From: DASXSB01 sp036506275
GTDB lineage: Bacteria; Methylomirabilota; Methylomirabilia; Rokubacteriales; CSP1-6
Length of the DNA stretch: 64,000 bases
Assembly: GCA_036506275.1 (NCBI GenBank)
Contig: DASXSB010000030.1
Span: 72,783-136,782, forward strand
Reading direction: 5' to 3'
The notes beneath the pieces were generated by a model. It saw nothing but the letters and a program-made list of their open reading frames with translations. It had not been told where the DNA came from and did no database searches. The stretch's first letter is position 1. Every line of letters starts with the position of its first letter. This document shows, piece by piece, positions 1 to 7,698 of this stretch. The translations under genes and the position numbers were made by a program.

Positions 1-8
1 CCGTCGAC

Positions 9-482
9 CTAGAGAACGTCGACCTTGATCTGCTTCGGCTTCACTTCCTCGGCCTTCGGAAGCCGTACTTCGAGAACACCATCCCGGTAGTTCGCCTTCA
101 CCTTGTCCGGCTGGACGGGCACCGGCAACGGGATGTTCCGCTCGAACTTTCCGTACGTCCGCTCCACGCGGTAGAAGCTGCCATCGTCCGCCTCGTGGCC
201 GAACTGGCGCTCGCCGCGCACCGTGAGCAGGTCGCCCGTGATCGAGACGTTGATCTCCTTCTCGCGAACCCCGGGGACTTCGAAGGTCACCACCAAGTCA
301 TCCTTCGTCTCGTAGAGATCGACGGCGGGCGCCCAGCCGCGCTCCATCGCCGCGCCGGTCGAGGCGGGACGACCGAAGAAACTATCGAAGAGACGGTTCA
401 CCTCGCCCTGGATGTCGGTCACGTTACGGAAGGGCTCCCACCGTTCCGCCGCACCGAAGGGTCGCCAACGCTCCACTGCCAT
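9..482 (-). CDS. Small heat-shock protein, Hsp20/alpha-crystallin family
   Basis: This 157-residue protein is the size of bacterial ATP-independent holdase chaperones, which bind unfolding proteins in the cytoplasm. The alpha-crystallin domain covers roughly residues 45-150. It contains the family hallmarks A-x-D-LYET near the start of the domain, the central VRGER, and the late strand with GVLEVRLPK. The N-terminus is tryptophan- and arginine-rich, as usual for the oligomerisation arm. The ATG is preceded by a GGAGGAG ribosome site and by a near-consensus sigma-70 promoter in the divergent intergenic region. The stop lies only 8 bases from the window edge, so downstream context is not visible. 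No heat-shock operator (CIRCE) or clear ROSE thermometer was found. The leader does hold a GCCGGC-N6-GCCGGC hairpin. Confidence 0.95.
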   Translation of the reverse strand: MAVERWRPFGAAERWEPFRNVTDIQGEVNRLFDSFFGRPASTGAAMERGWAPAVDLYETKDDLVVTFEVPGVREKEINVSITGDLLTVRGERQFGHEADDGSFYRVERTYGKFERNIPLPVPVQPDKVKANYRDGVLEVRLPKAEEVKPKQIKVDVL

Positions 483-539
483 ATCTGTCTCCTCCTGTCA
501 CCGCCGGCCTCCCTGCCGGCCAGTATTGAGTACGTGCTT

Positions 540-568
540 CTTATATCAGGTGAGTGTTGTCATGTCAA
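540..568 (-). promoter_or_regulatory. Sigma-70 promoter of the Hsp20 gene
   Basis: On the minus strand a perfect -35 (TTGACA, 563-568) is followed after 17 bases by a -10 of TATAAG (540-545). The predicted start is near 533, leaving a leader of about 50 bases. That leader carries a hairpin (GCCGGC, loop AGGGAG, GCCGGC) just before the GGAGGAG ribosome site. It is one of the best sigma-70 matches in the window, suggesting strong housekeeping transcription rather than an alternative heat-shock factor. Confidence 0.75.
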
Positions 569-606
569 TCCTGGCCAGAAACCATTGTATTCATGGTGGT
601 TGAGCC

Positions 607-1281
607 GTGGATGCTACCCTCCCCCCCGTGAGGCTTGGCTGCGGTTGCCTTGGCGTCGTCGTCCTTTTGGTGGCCGCCACCGGTCTCGGTGGGGGGGCGT
701 GGGTAGCGTCACGTCTGCTCCAACGACCGGCCGATGTCCCGCTGGCGGGCTCGCCGGCCGACGGCCAGCGTGCGCAGCAGAAGATCTATGAGATGGGGCG
801 GGCGAGCCGGTCTGCGCCGCACGGCGCGGAGGCGATCGTGATCACGGAGGCCGAACTCAACGCGTTTCTCTCACGGCACGTGATCGACGCCGTCGACGTT
901 CCTCTCACCGACCTTGCCGTCCGCATGGTCGGTGGCGATGGCGTGCAGATCTATGGTCGCACCACGCTGCGCGGCGTCCTCGCGGACCCTCCGCTCTCGA
1001 ACGCGATCGCCGCCCTGCCCGCACGCTGGCAACGACAGAACATCTGGCTACGCTTCGACGGCACGGTGCGGGTGGAAGCGGCGACGAACGGCAAAGGACG
1101 GATGCTGCGGATCGATCTCGATCGACTGTGGGTCGGGCGTCAGCCGCTGCCGGCGGTGTGCGCGCGCCTCGCCTTCGATCCCGCGGTGCTGGCACTGCTG
1201 CGGTGGCGAGTGCCGGCGCGACTGGAAACGGTTTCGATCGAGCCGGGGCGCGCGATCATCCGGCCAGCTTCCGCGCGCTGA
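607..1281 (+). CDS. Membrane-anchored hypothetical protein
   Basis: I do not recognise this 224-residue protein. It starts at GTG; no in-frame ATG is available nearby. Residues about 10-36 form one glycine-rich hydrophobic segment (signal anchor or uncleaved signal). The rest is a soluble, probably extracytoplasmic domain of about 185 residues. It contains an ITEAELNAFL-like stretch (residues about 78-88) that recalls lipid-binding or DUF-type envelope proteins, but the match is too weak to name a family. The 3' end overlaps the convergent DUF1844 gene by 26 bases. Codon composition is the same as its neighbours, which argues for a real gene. Confidence 0.7.
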   Translation: MDATLPPVRLGCGCLGVVVLLVAATGLGGGAWVASRLLQRPADVPLAGSPADGQRAQQKIYEMGRASRSAPHGAEAIVITEAELNAFLSRHVIDAVDVPLTDLAVRMVGGDGVQIYGRTTLRGVLADPPLSNAIAALPARWQRQNIWLRFDGTVRVEAATNGKGRMLRIDLDRLWVGRQPLPAVCARLAFDPAVLALLRWRVPARLETVSIEPGRAIIRPASAR

Positions 1282-1669
1282 CGTAGCGGACTTGCAGGTC
1301 ATAGATGATCTGGTCCAGGATCCGTGTCTCCTCCGGTGTTCGATTGCCTTGTGTCTTCTCCCGGAGGAGGATCAGCAGCTCGATGGCGTCGGTCGCCTGC
1401 TCGAGATCGCGGCGGACGTGTCCGGTAAGAGGATCGGGCGCGGCGCCCATGCCGACCACGGCCGAGCTCGCCAGCATCATGAACAGGCCCGCGAGACTGC
1501 GATCCGCGCCCGACTCTGCTGTCGCTTCCGAGGGCCGGGACGCCGGTGTCTCCGCCGACCGTGACGCGGTGGGCTCCGCCGACCGCGACGCCGTGGGCGC
1601 CGTCGCGTCCTCGGCGTCATCCCGACGGCGTCGATCGGTGACTTTGAAGCTGTCTTCAGAATCGGACAT
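1256..1669 (-). CDS. DUF1844 domain-containing protein
   Basis: This is a 137-residue cytoplasmic protein of unknown function. The C-terminal half (about residues 55-137) has the DUF1844 pattern: a hydrophobic helix (LAGLFMMLASSAVVGMG), a proline/glycine turn, and two long helices with AIELLILLREKTQGN and ILDQIIYDLQVRYV. The N-terminal half is a charged, low-complexity region built of tandem 8-residue units (T/P-ASRSAE type) encoded by 24-bp DNA repeats. The gene runs opposite to mazG, sharing a 60-base upstream region with it, and overlaps the 3' end of the neighbouring hypothetical gene. DUF1844 proteins are widespread in high-GC soil phyla and delta-proteobacteria-like groups. No activity is established. 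Confidence 0.85.
   Translation of the reverse strand: MSDSEDSFKVTDRRRRDDAEDATAPTASRSAEPTASRSAETPASRPSEATAESGADRSLAGLFMMLASSAVVGMGAAPDPLTGHVRRDLEQATDAIELLILLREKTQGNRTPEETRILDQIIYDLQVRYVSARKLAG
1530..1601. repeat. Three 24-bp tandem repeats inside the DUF1844 gene
   Basis: Three consecutive 24-base units (1530-1553, 1554-1577, 1578-1601) of the type GCCGACCGNGACGCNGTGGG plus four bases encode the repeated ASRSAE-like motif. The last two copies are nearly identical and the first is degenerate. The unit length is a multiple of three, so slippage would change the length of the disordered N-terminus without a frameshift. Confidence 0.7.
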
Positions 1670-1703
1670 GCCGTGAGCCTAGCACACGCGAAAACCTCTG
1701 CTG

Positions 1704-1709
1704 TATACT
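1704..1709 (+). promoter_or_regulatory. Probable -10 element for mazG
   Basis: TATACT lies 20 bases before the mazG start and is preceded by TG at -1 (TGTATACT). No convincing -35 is seen at 16-18 bases upstream. The predicted start would give a leader of only about 14 bases, and there is no ribosome-binding site before the ATG. Confidence 0.4.
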
Positions 1710-1729
1710 GACTTGACCGTCACATAACC

Positions 1730-2527
1730 ATGTCGCCTCCTGGTGCCCTCTTTGACATGCTCGTCGAAGTCATGGCGCGACTCCGCGAGCCGGGGGGCTG
1801 CCCGTGGGATCGCGAACAGACACGCGTCTCTCTGAAACCGTATCTCGTCGAGGAAACCTACGAAGTCCTGGAAGCGATCGAAGCCGGCGATCCCCGCGCA
1901 TTGCGCGAAGAGCTCGGCGATCTCCTCTTCCAGGTCATCTTCCACTCCCGCATCGCGGACGAGCGGGGTGAATTTTCGATCACCGACGTCCTGCGCGCGC
2001 TTCACGACAAGATGGTTCATCGTCATCCTCACGTCTTCGGTGATGCGTCGGTCGCGAACGCCGCGGACGCGCTCGCGCAGTGGGAGACGATCAAACGGCG
2101 CGAGGGGGAGCGCGCAGGAACTCCCCGCTCCGCCATCGCCGGCGTCCCCCGCGCGCTTCCCTCTCTGATCCGAGCCCAGCGCTTGCAGAGCAAGGCCGCC
2201 CGCGTCCATTTCGATTGGCCCGACGCCGGCGCCGCCTGGGAGAAAGTCGAAGAGGAGATCGGCGAAGCGCGAGAGGCGCTCCGCGTGGGAGATCGCGCGC
2301 GTCTCGCCGACGAGCTGGGTGACGTCCTCTTTTCGCTGGTGAACGTGGCGCGGCTCTCTTCCCTCGACGCCGACGAGGTGCTGCGCGGTACCATCGAAAA
2401 GTTCGCGCGTCGCTTCACGGACATGGAAGCGGACCTGCGCGCGCGCGGACAGTCGGTGGAGAGCGCCTCCGTCGACGAGCGCGAGCGGGCGTGGGAGCTG
2501 GCCAAGGCAGCGGAGCGCCGCCCATGA
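1730..2527 (+). CDS. mazG: Nucleoside triphosphate pyrophosphohydrolase MazG
   Basis: The enzyme hydrolyses (d)NTPs to NMP and pyrophosphate, cleaning the nucleotide pool and lowering alarmone precursors. The 265 residues match full-length two-domain MazG. In the first all-alpha domain the sequences GGCPWDREQT (residues about 22-31) and EETYEVLEAIEAGD are the family signature. The ExxE metal ligands follow in LREELGDLLFQVIFHSRIA. The second domain repeats the pattern with WEKVEEEIGE and LADELGDVLFSLVNVARL. Its stop overlaps the macro-domain gene start as ATGA, so the two are translationally coupled. The pair is placed directly ahead of the pilus genes. Confidence 0.95.
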   Translation: MSPPGALFDMLVEVMARLREPGGCPWDREQTRVSLKPYLVEETYEVLEAIEAGDPRALREELGDLLFQVIFHSRIADERGEFSITDVLRALHDKMVHRHPHVFGDASVANAADALAQWETIKRREGERAGTPRSAIAGVPRALPSLIRAQRLQSKAARVHFDWPDAGAAWEKVEEEIGEAREALRVGDRARLADELGDVLFSLVNVARLSSLDADEVLRGTIEKFARRFTDMEADLRARGQSVESASVDERERAWELAKAAERRP

Positions 2528-3060
2528 AGGTCAGGATCGGGCCCGGGACGATCGCCATCGAGCGCGGTGACATCACCGACGCCGAGGTCGACGCCATCGT
2601 GAACGCCGCCAACACGACCCTGGCCATGGGGGCGGGGGTAGCGGGCGCCATCAAGCGAAAGGGCGGCGTGATCATCGAGGAAGAGGCCATGCGGCAGGGT
2701 CCGGTGGAGGTCGGAGAAGCGGTCCTCACCACCGGCGGTAACCTCATCGCGACGCACGTCATCCACGCCGCCGTCATGGGCCCCGACCTGAAAACGGACG
2801 CCGACAAGATCGCGGCCACCACCCGCGGCATCCTCGCCCTCGCCGACAAGCATCGCATCACGTCGGTGGCCCTGCCTGCGCTCGGTACCGGCGTCGGTCA
2901 CGTTCCGCCCGCGGTATCGGCAGAGGCCATGCTGTCCGCGGTCGTGGCGCACCTCCGGCGCGGCCAGAGCACCCTGAAGCGCGTGGTGTTCGTCCTCTAC
3001 CAGGACGACGCCGAGAAGGCGTTCACGGACACGCTCCGACGGCTGAGCGGGACGAAGTAG
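2524..3060 (+). CDS. Macro domain protein (ADP-ribose/O-acetyl-ADP-ribose binding)
   Basis: This is a stand-alone macro domain of 178 residues, of the type that binds or deacetylates ADP-ribose derivatives. Visible signatures are ITDAEVDAIVNAANTTLAMGAGVAGAI near residues 14-40 (the NAAN and G-rich ligand loops) and the second phosphate loop ALGTGVGHVPPAVSAEAM at about 118-135. An upstream in-frame start at 2491 is rejected because it lies inside mazG. The ATG at 2524 forms an ATGA overlap with the mazG stop and fits the domain start exactly. Coupling to mazG suggests a role in nucleotide housekeeping, which is inference. Confidence 0.9.
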   Translation: MKVRIGPGTIAIERGDITDAEVDAIVNAANTTLAMGAGVAGAIKRKGGVIIEEEAMRQGPVEVGEAVLTTGGNLIATHVIHAAVMGPDLKTDADKIAATTRGILALADKHRITSVALPALGTGVGHVPPAVSAEAMLSAVVAHLRRGQSTLKRVVFVLYQDDAEKAFTDTLRRLSGTK

Positions 3061-3068
3061 CGGGCGCG

Positions 3069-4808
3069 ATGCCTCCGCCTCAGCCCAAGCTCGGGCAGCC
3101 CGCGAACCGCCGCCTCGGTGACCTCCTCGTCGCCGACGGACTCATCACGGACGAACAGCTCAGAAAGGCTCTCGCCGAGCAGCGCGGGACGGGGGAAAAG
3201 CTCGGGAGCATCCTCGTTCGCCTCAATCTCGTGAACGAGGAGCAGTTGACGGGCTTCCTGTCCCGGCAGTACGGCATCCCGTCCATCACGCTCTCCCAGC
3301 TCGACGTCGATCCGGAATTGCTGCGCCTGGTGCCGTCTCAGATCGCGAAGAAGTACGAGGTCCTCCCCATCCGGCGCGTGGGCGACTCCCTGGCGCTCGC
3401 CATGGCCGACCCCACCAACGTCTTCGCCCTCGACGACGTCGCCTTCATGACCAATTTGAAGGTGCTGCCGCTAGTGGCGCCCCAGGCGGCGATCCGGAAG
3501 GCGATCGACCGCTTCTACGACAACCAGAGCGACGCCATCTCGGGCGTGCTCACCGCCCTCACCAGCGAGGCGCCCAACGTCGAAGTGGTCGACAGCGACG
3601 AGTCCGCCAACAAGGTCGACGTCTTCGAGCTCAAGGAATCGGCGGACGAGGCGCCCGTCGTCAAGCTCGTCAACATGGTGCTCGTCGACGCCATCCAGAA
3701 AGGGACGTCGGACATTCACTTCGAGCCGTACGAGAAAGTGTTCCGGATCCGGTTCCGCATCGACGGCGTGCTCCAGGAGGTGCTCGCTCCCCCCAAGAAG
3801 CTCGAGTCGGCGCTCATCTCCCGGCTCAAGATCATGTCGAACCTCGACATCGCGGAGCGTCGACTGCCCCAGGACGGCCGCATCAAGCTGCGCTACAACC
3901 AGCGCGAGATCGACTTCCGGGTGTCGATCCTGCCCACGATCTTCGGCGAGAAGGCCGTGCTCCGTATCCTCGACAAGGAAGCGCTGAAGCTCGACCTCAC
4001 CCAGCTCGGCTTCGATCCCTGGAGCCTCGAGAACTTCGATAAGGCGATCAACCAGCCGTACGGGATGGTCCTGATCACGGGCCCCACTGGCTCCGGCAAG
4101 ACGACCACGCTGTACTCCGCGATCCACACCATCAACTCTCCCGACGTCAACATCATGACGGCGGAGGATCCCGTCGAGTACAACCTCAAGGGCGTCAACC
4201 AGGTGCAGATCGACGAAGGCGTGGGTCGGACGTTCGCGGCCGCTCTCCGCTCGTTCCTGCGGCAGGACCCGGACGTCATCCTCGTCGGCGAGACCCGGGA
4301 CCTGGAAACCGCGCAAATCGCCATCCGGGCCGCGCTCACCGGCCATCTCGTCTTCACGACCCTCCACACCAACGACTGTCCTTCCACCATCGCCCGGCTC
4401 ATCGACATGGGCGTCCCCAACTTCCTGGTGGCGTCGTCGATGCAGCTCATCCTCGCCCAGCGTCTCGGGCGCAAGGTCTGCAAGCAGTGTCGCGAGCCCT
4501 ATGACACCGACGAGGAAACGCTGGTGCCGTACGGCCATGTGCTGAGCGGCGTGGGCAAGACGCAGTTCTACAAGGGCAAGGGGTGCCCCGCCTGCAACCA
4601 GACCGGGATGAAGGGCCGCGTCGCCATCTACGAGGTAATGCCGATCACCGAGGAACTACGCGACCTTATCCTCAAGAACGCGTCCACCGCCGAGCTCAGG
4701 TCCATGGCGCAAGCGCAGGGCATGAAGACCCTCCGCCAGGCAGGCCTTTTGAAGGTGCTCGACGGAACCACGACGCTGGACGAGGTCCTTCGCGTTACGA
4801 TCGCGTAG
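3069..4808 (+). CDS. pilB: Type IV pilus extension ATPase PilB
   Basis: This is the cytoplasmic hexameric ATPase that powers pilin polymerisation. Its 579 residues hold an N-terminal MshEN/GspE-N domain (about 15-160, with LGDLLVADGLITDEQL) and a T2SSE ATPase core. Walker A (GPTGSGKTTT) lies at about 338-347 and Walker B (DVILVGETRD) near 400-410. The HLVFTTLHTND His box follows. A C-terminal tetracysteine zinc site is formed by CKQC (about 471) and CPAC (about 506). It starts 8 bases after the macro-domain gene and is followed by pilC. No PilT-type retraction ATPase is present in the window. Confidence 0.96.
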   Translation: MPPPQPKLGQPANRRLGDLLVADGLITDEQLRKALAEQRGTGEKLGSILVRLNLVNEEQLTGFLSRQYGIPSITLSQLDVDPELLRLVPSQIAKKYEVLPIRRVGDSLALAMADPTNVFALDDVAFMTNLKVLPLVAPQAAIRKAIDRFYDNQSDAISGVLTALTSEAPNVEVVDSDESANKVDVFELKESADEAPVVKLVNMVLVDAIQKGTSDIHFEPYEKVFRIRFRIDGVLQEVLAPPKKLESALISRLKIMSNLDIAERRLPQDGRIKLRYNQREIDFRVSILPTIFGEKAVLRILDKEALKLDLTQLGFDPWSLENFDKAINQPYGMVLITGPTGSGKTTTLYSAIHTINSPDVNIMTAEDPVEYNLKGVNQVQIDEGVGRTFAAALRSFLRQDPDVILVGETRDLETAQIAIRAALTGHLVFTTLHTNDCPSTIARLIDMGVPNFLVASSMQLILAQRLGRKVCKQCREPYDTDEETLVPYGHVLSGVGKTQFYKGKGCPACNQTGMKGRVAIYEVMPITEELRDLILKNASTAELRSMAQAQGMKTLRQAGLLKVLDGTTTLDEVLRVTIA

Positions 4809-4873
4809 GGAAGCCTCGCCGGCGGCCGGCGCCGGGACGTGCATCATTCTCGTCACACCGTAGGAGACGGCGC

Positions 4874-6088
4874 ATGGCTGTGTTCGCGTACCGGGGCAGG
4901 TCCACGGCGGGAGCCGTGTCCGGTGAGGTGGAGGCCGACGACCGGCTGGCGGCGGTCACGCAGCTCCGAGCCAAGGGCGTCGTACCGACCGCGGTCGAGG
5001 AGCGCAAGGGGAAGACGGCGGCGGCCACCGCCGGCACCAAGAAGATCCGCGGCAAGGTCAAGGACAAGGACCTCGCCATCTACACCCGGCAGTTCTCCAC
5101 CATGGTCGACGCCGGACTCCCCATCGCGCAATGCCTCCAGATCCTGTCCGAGCAGAGCGACTCGAAGCCCTTGCGCGAGGTGACCGCGCTCATCGCCCGC
5201 GACGTCGAGGGAGGCTCCACGCTGGGCGACTCCTTCCGCAAGTATCCGCGGGTCTTCGATGACCTCTTCACGAACATGCTCCAGGTCGGGGAGTCGGGTG
5301 GCGTGCTCGACGTGGTCCTCCAGCGCCTCTCCGGCTACATCGAGAAGGCGGCCGCCCTCAAGCGGAAGGTCAAGGGCGCGATGGTGTATCCAATCACCAT
5401 CATCTCCGTCGCCTGTCTCATCATCATCTTCATGATGGTGTTCGTCATCCCGACGTTTGCCACCATGTTCAAGAACCTCGGCGCCGAGCTTCCCCTGCCC
5501 ACGAAGATCGTCATGTGGGCGTCGGACTTCACGCGGAAGTACATCATCTTCATGATCCTCGCCATCGCCGGCCTCATCTACGCCTTCAAGCGCTACTACC
5601 GGACGGAGAACGGCAGCACCGTCATCGACACCTTCATGCTGAAGGTGCCCGTCATCGGCATGCTGATCCGGAAGGTGGCGGTGGCGCGCTTCACGCGCAC
5701 GCTGGGGACGCTGATCTCGTCCGGCGTGCCGATTCTCGAAGGGCTCCGCATCACCGCGCGCTCCGCGCAGAACCGCGTGGTGGAGAAGGCCGTTATGCAG
5801 GCCCGCTCGGCGGTGACGTCGGGCCGCACGCTCGCGGAGCCCCTGAAGGGCACGCCGGTCTTCCCGCCCATGGTCGTCCACATGATCAACGTCGGTGAGA
5901 ACACGGGCGCTCTCGACGCCATGCTCTCCAAGATCGCCGACTTCTACGACGACGAGGTCGACACCGCCGTCAGCGCCCTCACGTCGTTGCTGGAACCGCT
6001 CATGATCGTGTTCCTGGGCGTGGTCGTGGGCGGACTCGTGGTCGCGATGTACATGCCGATCTTCAAGCTGGTGACGCTGGTCAAGTAG
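4874..6088 (+). CDS. pilC: Type IV pilus inner-membrane platform protein PilC
   Basis: This is the polytopic platform that couples PilB to pilin addition. The 404-residue protein has two T2SSF domains, each with a glycine-rich cytoplasmic helix bundle: VDAGLPIAQCLQIL with GGSTLGDSFRKYPRVF, then ISSGVPILEGLRIT with GRTLAEPLKGTPVFP. Three membrane spans are placed at about residues 175-200, 225-245 and 375-400. The frame is open upstream into pilB, but the ATG at 4874 is chosen because AGGAGA stands 7 bases before it and the MAVFAYRGRS start is typical of the family. The stop overlaps the pilS GTG by one base. Confidence 0.95.
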   Translation: MAVFAYRGRSTAGAVSGEVEADDRLAAVTQLRAKGVVPTAVEERKGKTAAATAGTKKIRGKVKDKDLAIYTRQFSTMVDAGLPIAQCLQILSEQSDSKPLREVTALIARDVEGGSTLGDSFRKYPRVFDDLFTNMLQVGESGGVLDVVLQRLSGYIEKAAALKRKVKGAMVYPITIISVACLIIIFMMVFVIPTFATMFKNLGAELPLPTKIVMWASDFTRKYIIFMILAIAGLIYAFKRYYRTENGSTVIDTFMLKVPVIGMLIRKVAVARFTRTLGTLISSGVPILEGLRITARSAQNRVVEKAVMQARSAVTSGRTLAEPLKGTPVFPPMVVHMINVGENTGALDAMLSKIADFYDDEVDTAVSALTSLLEPLMIVFLGVVVGGLVVAMYMPIFKLVTLVK

Positions 6089-7698
6089 TGAAGTCGCTCG
6101 ACGCCAACCGCCTCCTGCGCGGGTTCTCGTGGGTGCGGCTGGGGCTCGCCGAGCTCCTGCTCGTGGTGGGACCGCTCCTCCCTCCCGAGCTGATGCCGGG
6201 AACCAATGCCGGCATCCTCGCCCTCGCGTTGCCGGTGGCGGTGGTGTCCTCGGGGGCCATCTTGCTCTTCGGCCCCGTGGCGCAGCCCCGCCGCATCGCC
6301 TGGTTCCTGTGCTTGCTCGACGTCACGTTGATCACGGCGGTCGTGGCCGCCACCGGCGGCGCGCGCTCGATCTTCGCCTTCCTGTACGTGCTCTCCGTCA
6401 CCGGCGCCTGCGTGCTGCTGTCGCGGACGGGTGGCCTCGGCATCGCCGCCGTGTGCAGCGTCCTCTACACCGGCCTCGTGCTCGGACGGACCGTCTTTCC
6501 CATGAACGTCTTCTTCGAGGCACCGGGAGAGACGACCGCCCTCGAGGTCCTCACGATCTTCCTCAATTCCGGGACGTTCCTCATCGTGGCGATCGTGGCG
6601 GGCGGCGTTGCCGAGCAATTCCGGACCGTGCACGAGGAGCTGGAGACGGAGCGGAAGAACCTCAGCGACCTCCAGGCCTTCAAGGACCTCGTCTTCCAGT
6701 CGCTCGACACGGGCGTCATCGCCCTCGACCTCGAGGCGCGCGTGACCGCGTTCAACCGGGCCGCGGAGCGGATCACGGGGCTGTCGGCCCACGACGCCAT
6801 CGGGCGCCGGTGGACGGCGCTCTTCGGACCCGGCGTCGCCCTCGACGCCGTGGAGGCCGCCATCGATGCGGGAGCGCGGACGGGTCCGCGCCACGAGCTG
6901 ATGCTGCCGTATGCGCGGGGCGGCACCGTCCCCGTGCGCGTGGCCTTCTCCGCCGTCCGTTCCGCCGACGGCACGCGCGTGGGCATCATCGCGCTCTGCG
7001 AGGACCTCTCCACGCTGCGCGAGATGGAGGAGCGCGTTCGCCAGGCCGATCGTCTCGCCACCCTCGGTCGCATGGCCGCCAACATCGCGCACGAGATCCG
7101 CAATCCATTGGCGTCGATGACGGGCGCCCTCGAGGCCCTCACGAGCGGCCTCCCCACCGAGGAGCGTGACCGCCTCGCCCAGATCGTGCTGCGCGAGTCT
7201 GACCGGCTGAACGAGATCATCAAGAACTTCCTGGAGTACGCGCGTCCGGCTCCCATTGTCTTAGAATCGGTCGATGTGGCGCACGCGCTCGACGAGGTTC
7301 TGGTCCTCCTCGAGCACCGGGGCAAGTCGCTCAAGATCGTACGCGAATTCACGGGACCGATCCCCTGGCGCGTCGATCCCCAGCAATTCCGCCAGGCCAT
7401 CTGGAACCTCTGCTTGAATGCGGTGGAAGCGATGACGGACGGCGGAGAGCTGCGCGTGGGAGCCGAGATCCGGCGCCGGCGGCTCGAAGTGTGGGTGGCC
7501 GACACCGGGGAAGGCATCGGGGCCGGCGATCTTTCGCACATCTTCGAGCCGTTCTTCTCCACCAAGCCGAACGGCAGCGGTCTCGGCCTCGCTCTCGTCC
7601 ACCGCATCGCGCAGGATCACGGCGGCGACGTCGACGTCCGTAGCGCGCCCGGCTTCGGCAGCCACTTCACCCTTACCCTTCCCGCCCACGATGGCTGA
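6088..7698 (+). CDS. pilS: Sensor histidine kinase PilS (NtrB-type)
   Basis: This is a membrane sensor kinase predicted to phosphorylate the adjacent regulator PilR. The 536 residues comprise about six hydrophobic segments (residues 12-185), a short coiled linker, a PAS domain (about 205-315), a HisKA dimerisation helix with the phospho-acceptor His335 in IAHEIRNPLASM, and a HATPase_c domain. In the last, the N box (NLCLNAVEAM), G1 (DTGEGIG) and G2 (GSGLGLALVHRI) boxes are intact. Translation begins at a GTG overlapping the pilC stop, and its own 3' end overlaps pilR by 8 bases. Its position next to pilR, just upstream of two sigma-54-driven pilin genes, fits pilin-level sensing. Confidence 0.93.
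   Translation: MKSLDANRLLRGFSWVRLGLAELLLVVGPLLPPELMPGTNAGILALALPVAVVSSGAILLFGPVAQPRRIAWFLCLLDVTLITAVVAATGGARSIFAFLYVLSVTGACVLLSRTGGLGIAAVCSVLYTGLVLGRTVFPMNVFFEAPGETTALEVLTIFLNSGTFLIVAIVAGGVAEQFRTVHEELETERKNLSDLQAFKDLVFQSLDTGVIALDLEARVTAFNRAAERITGLSAHDAIGRRWTALFGPGVALDAVEAAIDAGARTGPRHELMLPYARGGTVPVRVAFSAVRSADGTRVGIIALCEDLSTLREMEERVRQADRLATLGRMAANIAHEIRNPLASMTGALEALTSGLPTEERDRLAQIVLRESDRLNEIIKNFLEYARPAPIVLESVDVAHALDEVLVLLEHRGKSLKIVREFTGPIPWRVDPQQFRQAIWNLCLNAVEAMTDGGELRVGAEIRRRRLEVWVADTGEGIGAGDLSHIFEPFFSTKPNGSGLGLALVHRIAQDHGGDVDVRSAPGFGSHFTLTLPAHDG

Noticed and set aside
483..606. CIRCE or ROSE element for the Hsp20 gene
   Set aside because: There is no TTAGCACTC-N9-GAGTGCTAA. The leader hairpin does not pair with the ribosome site.
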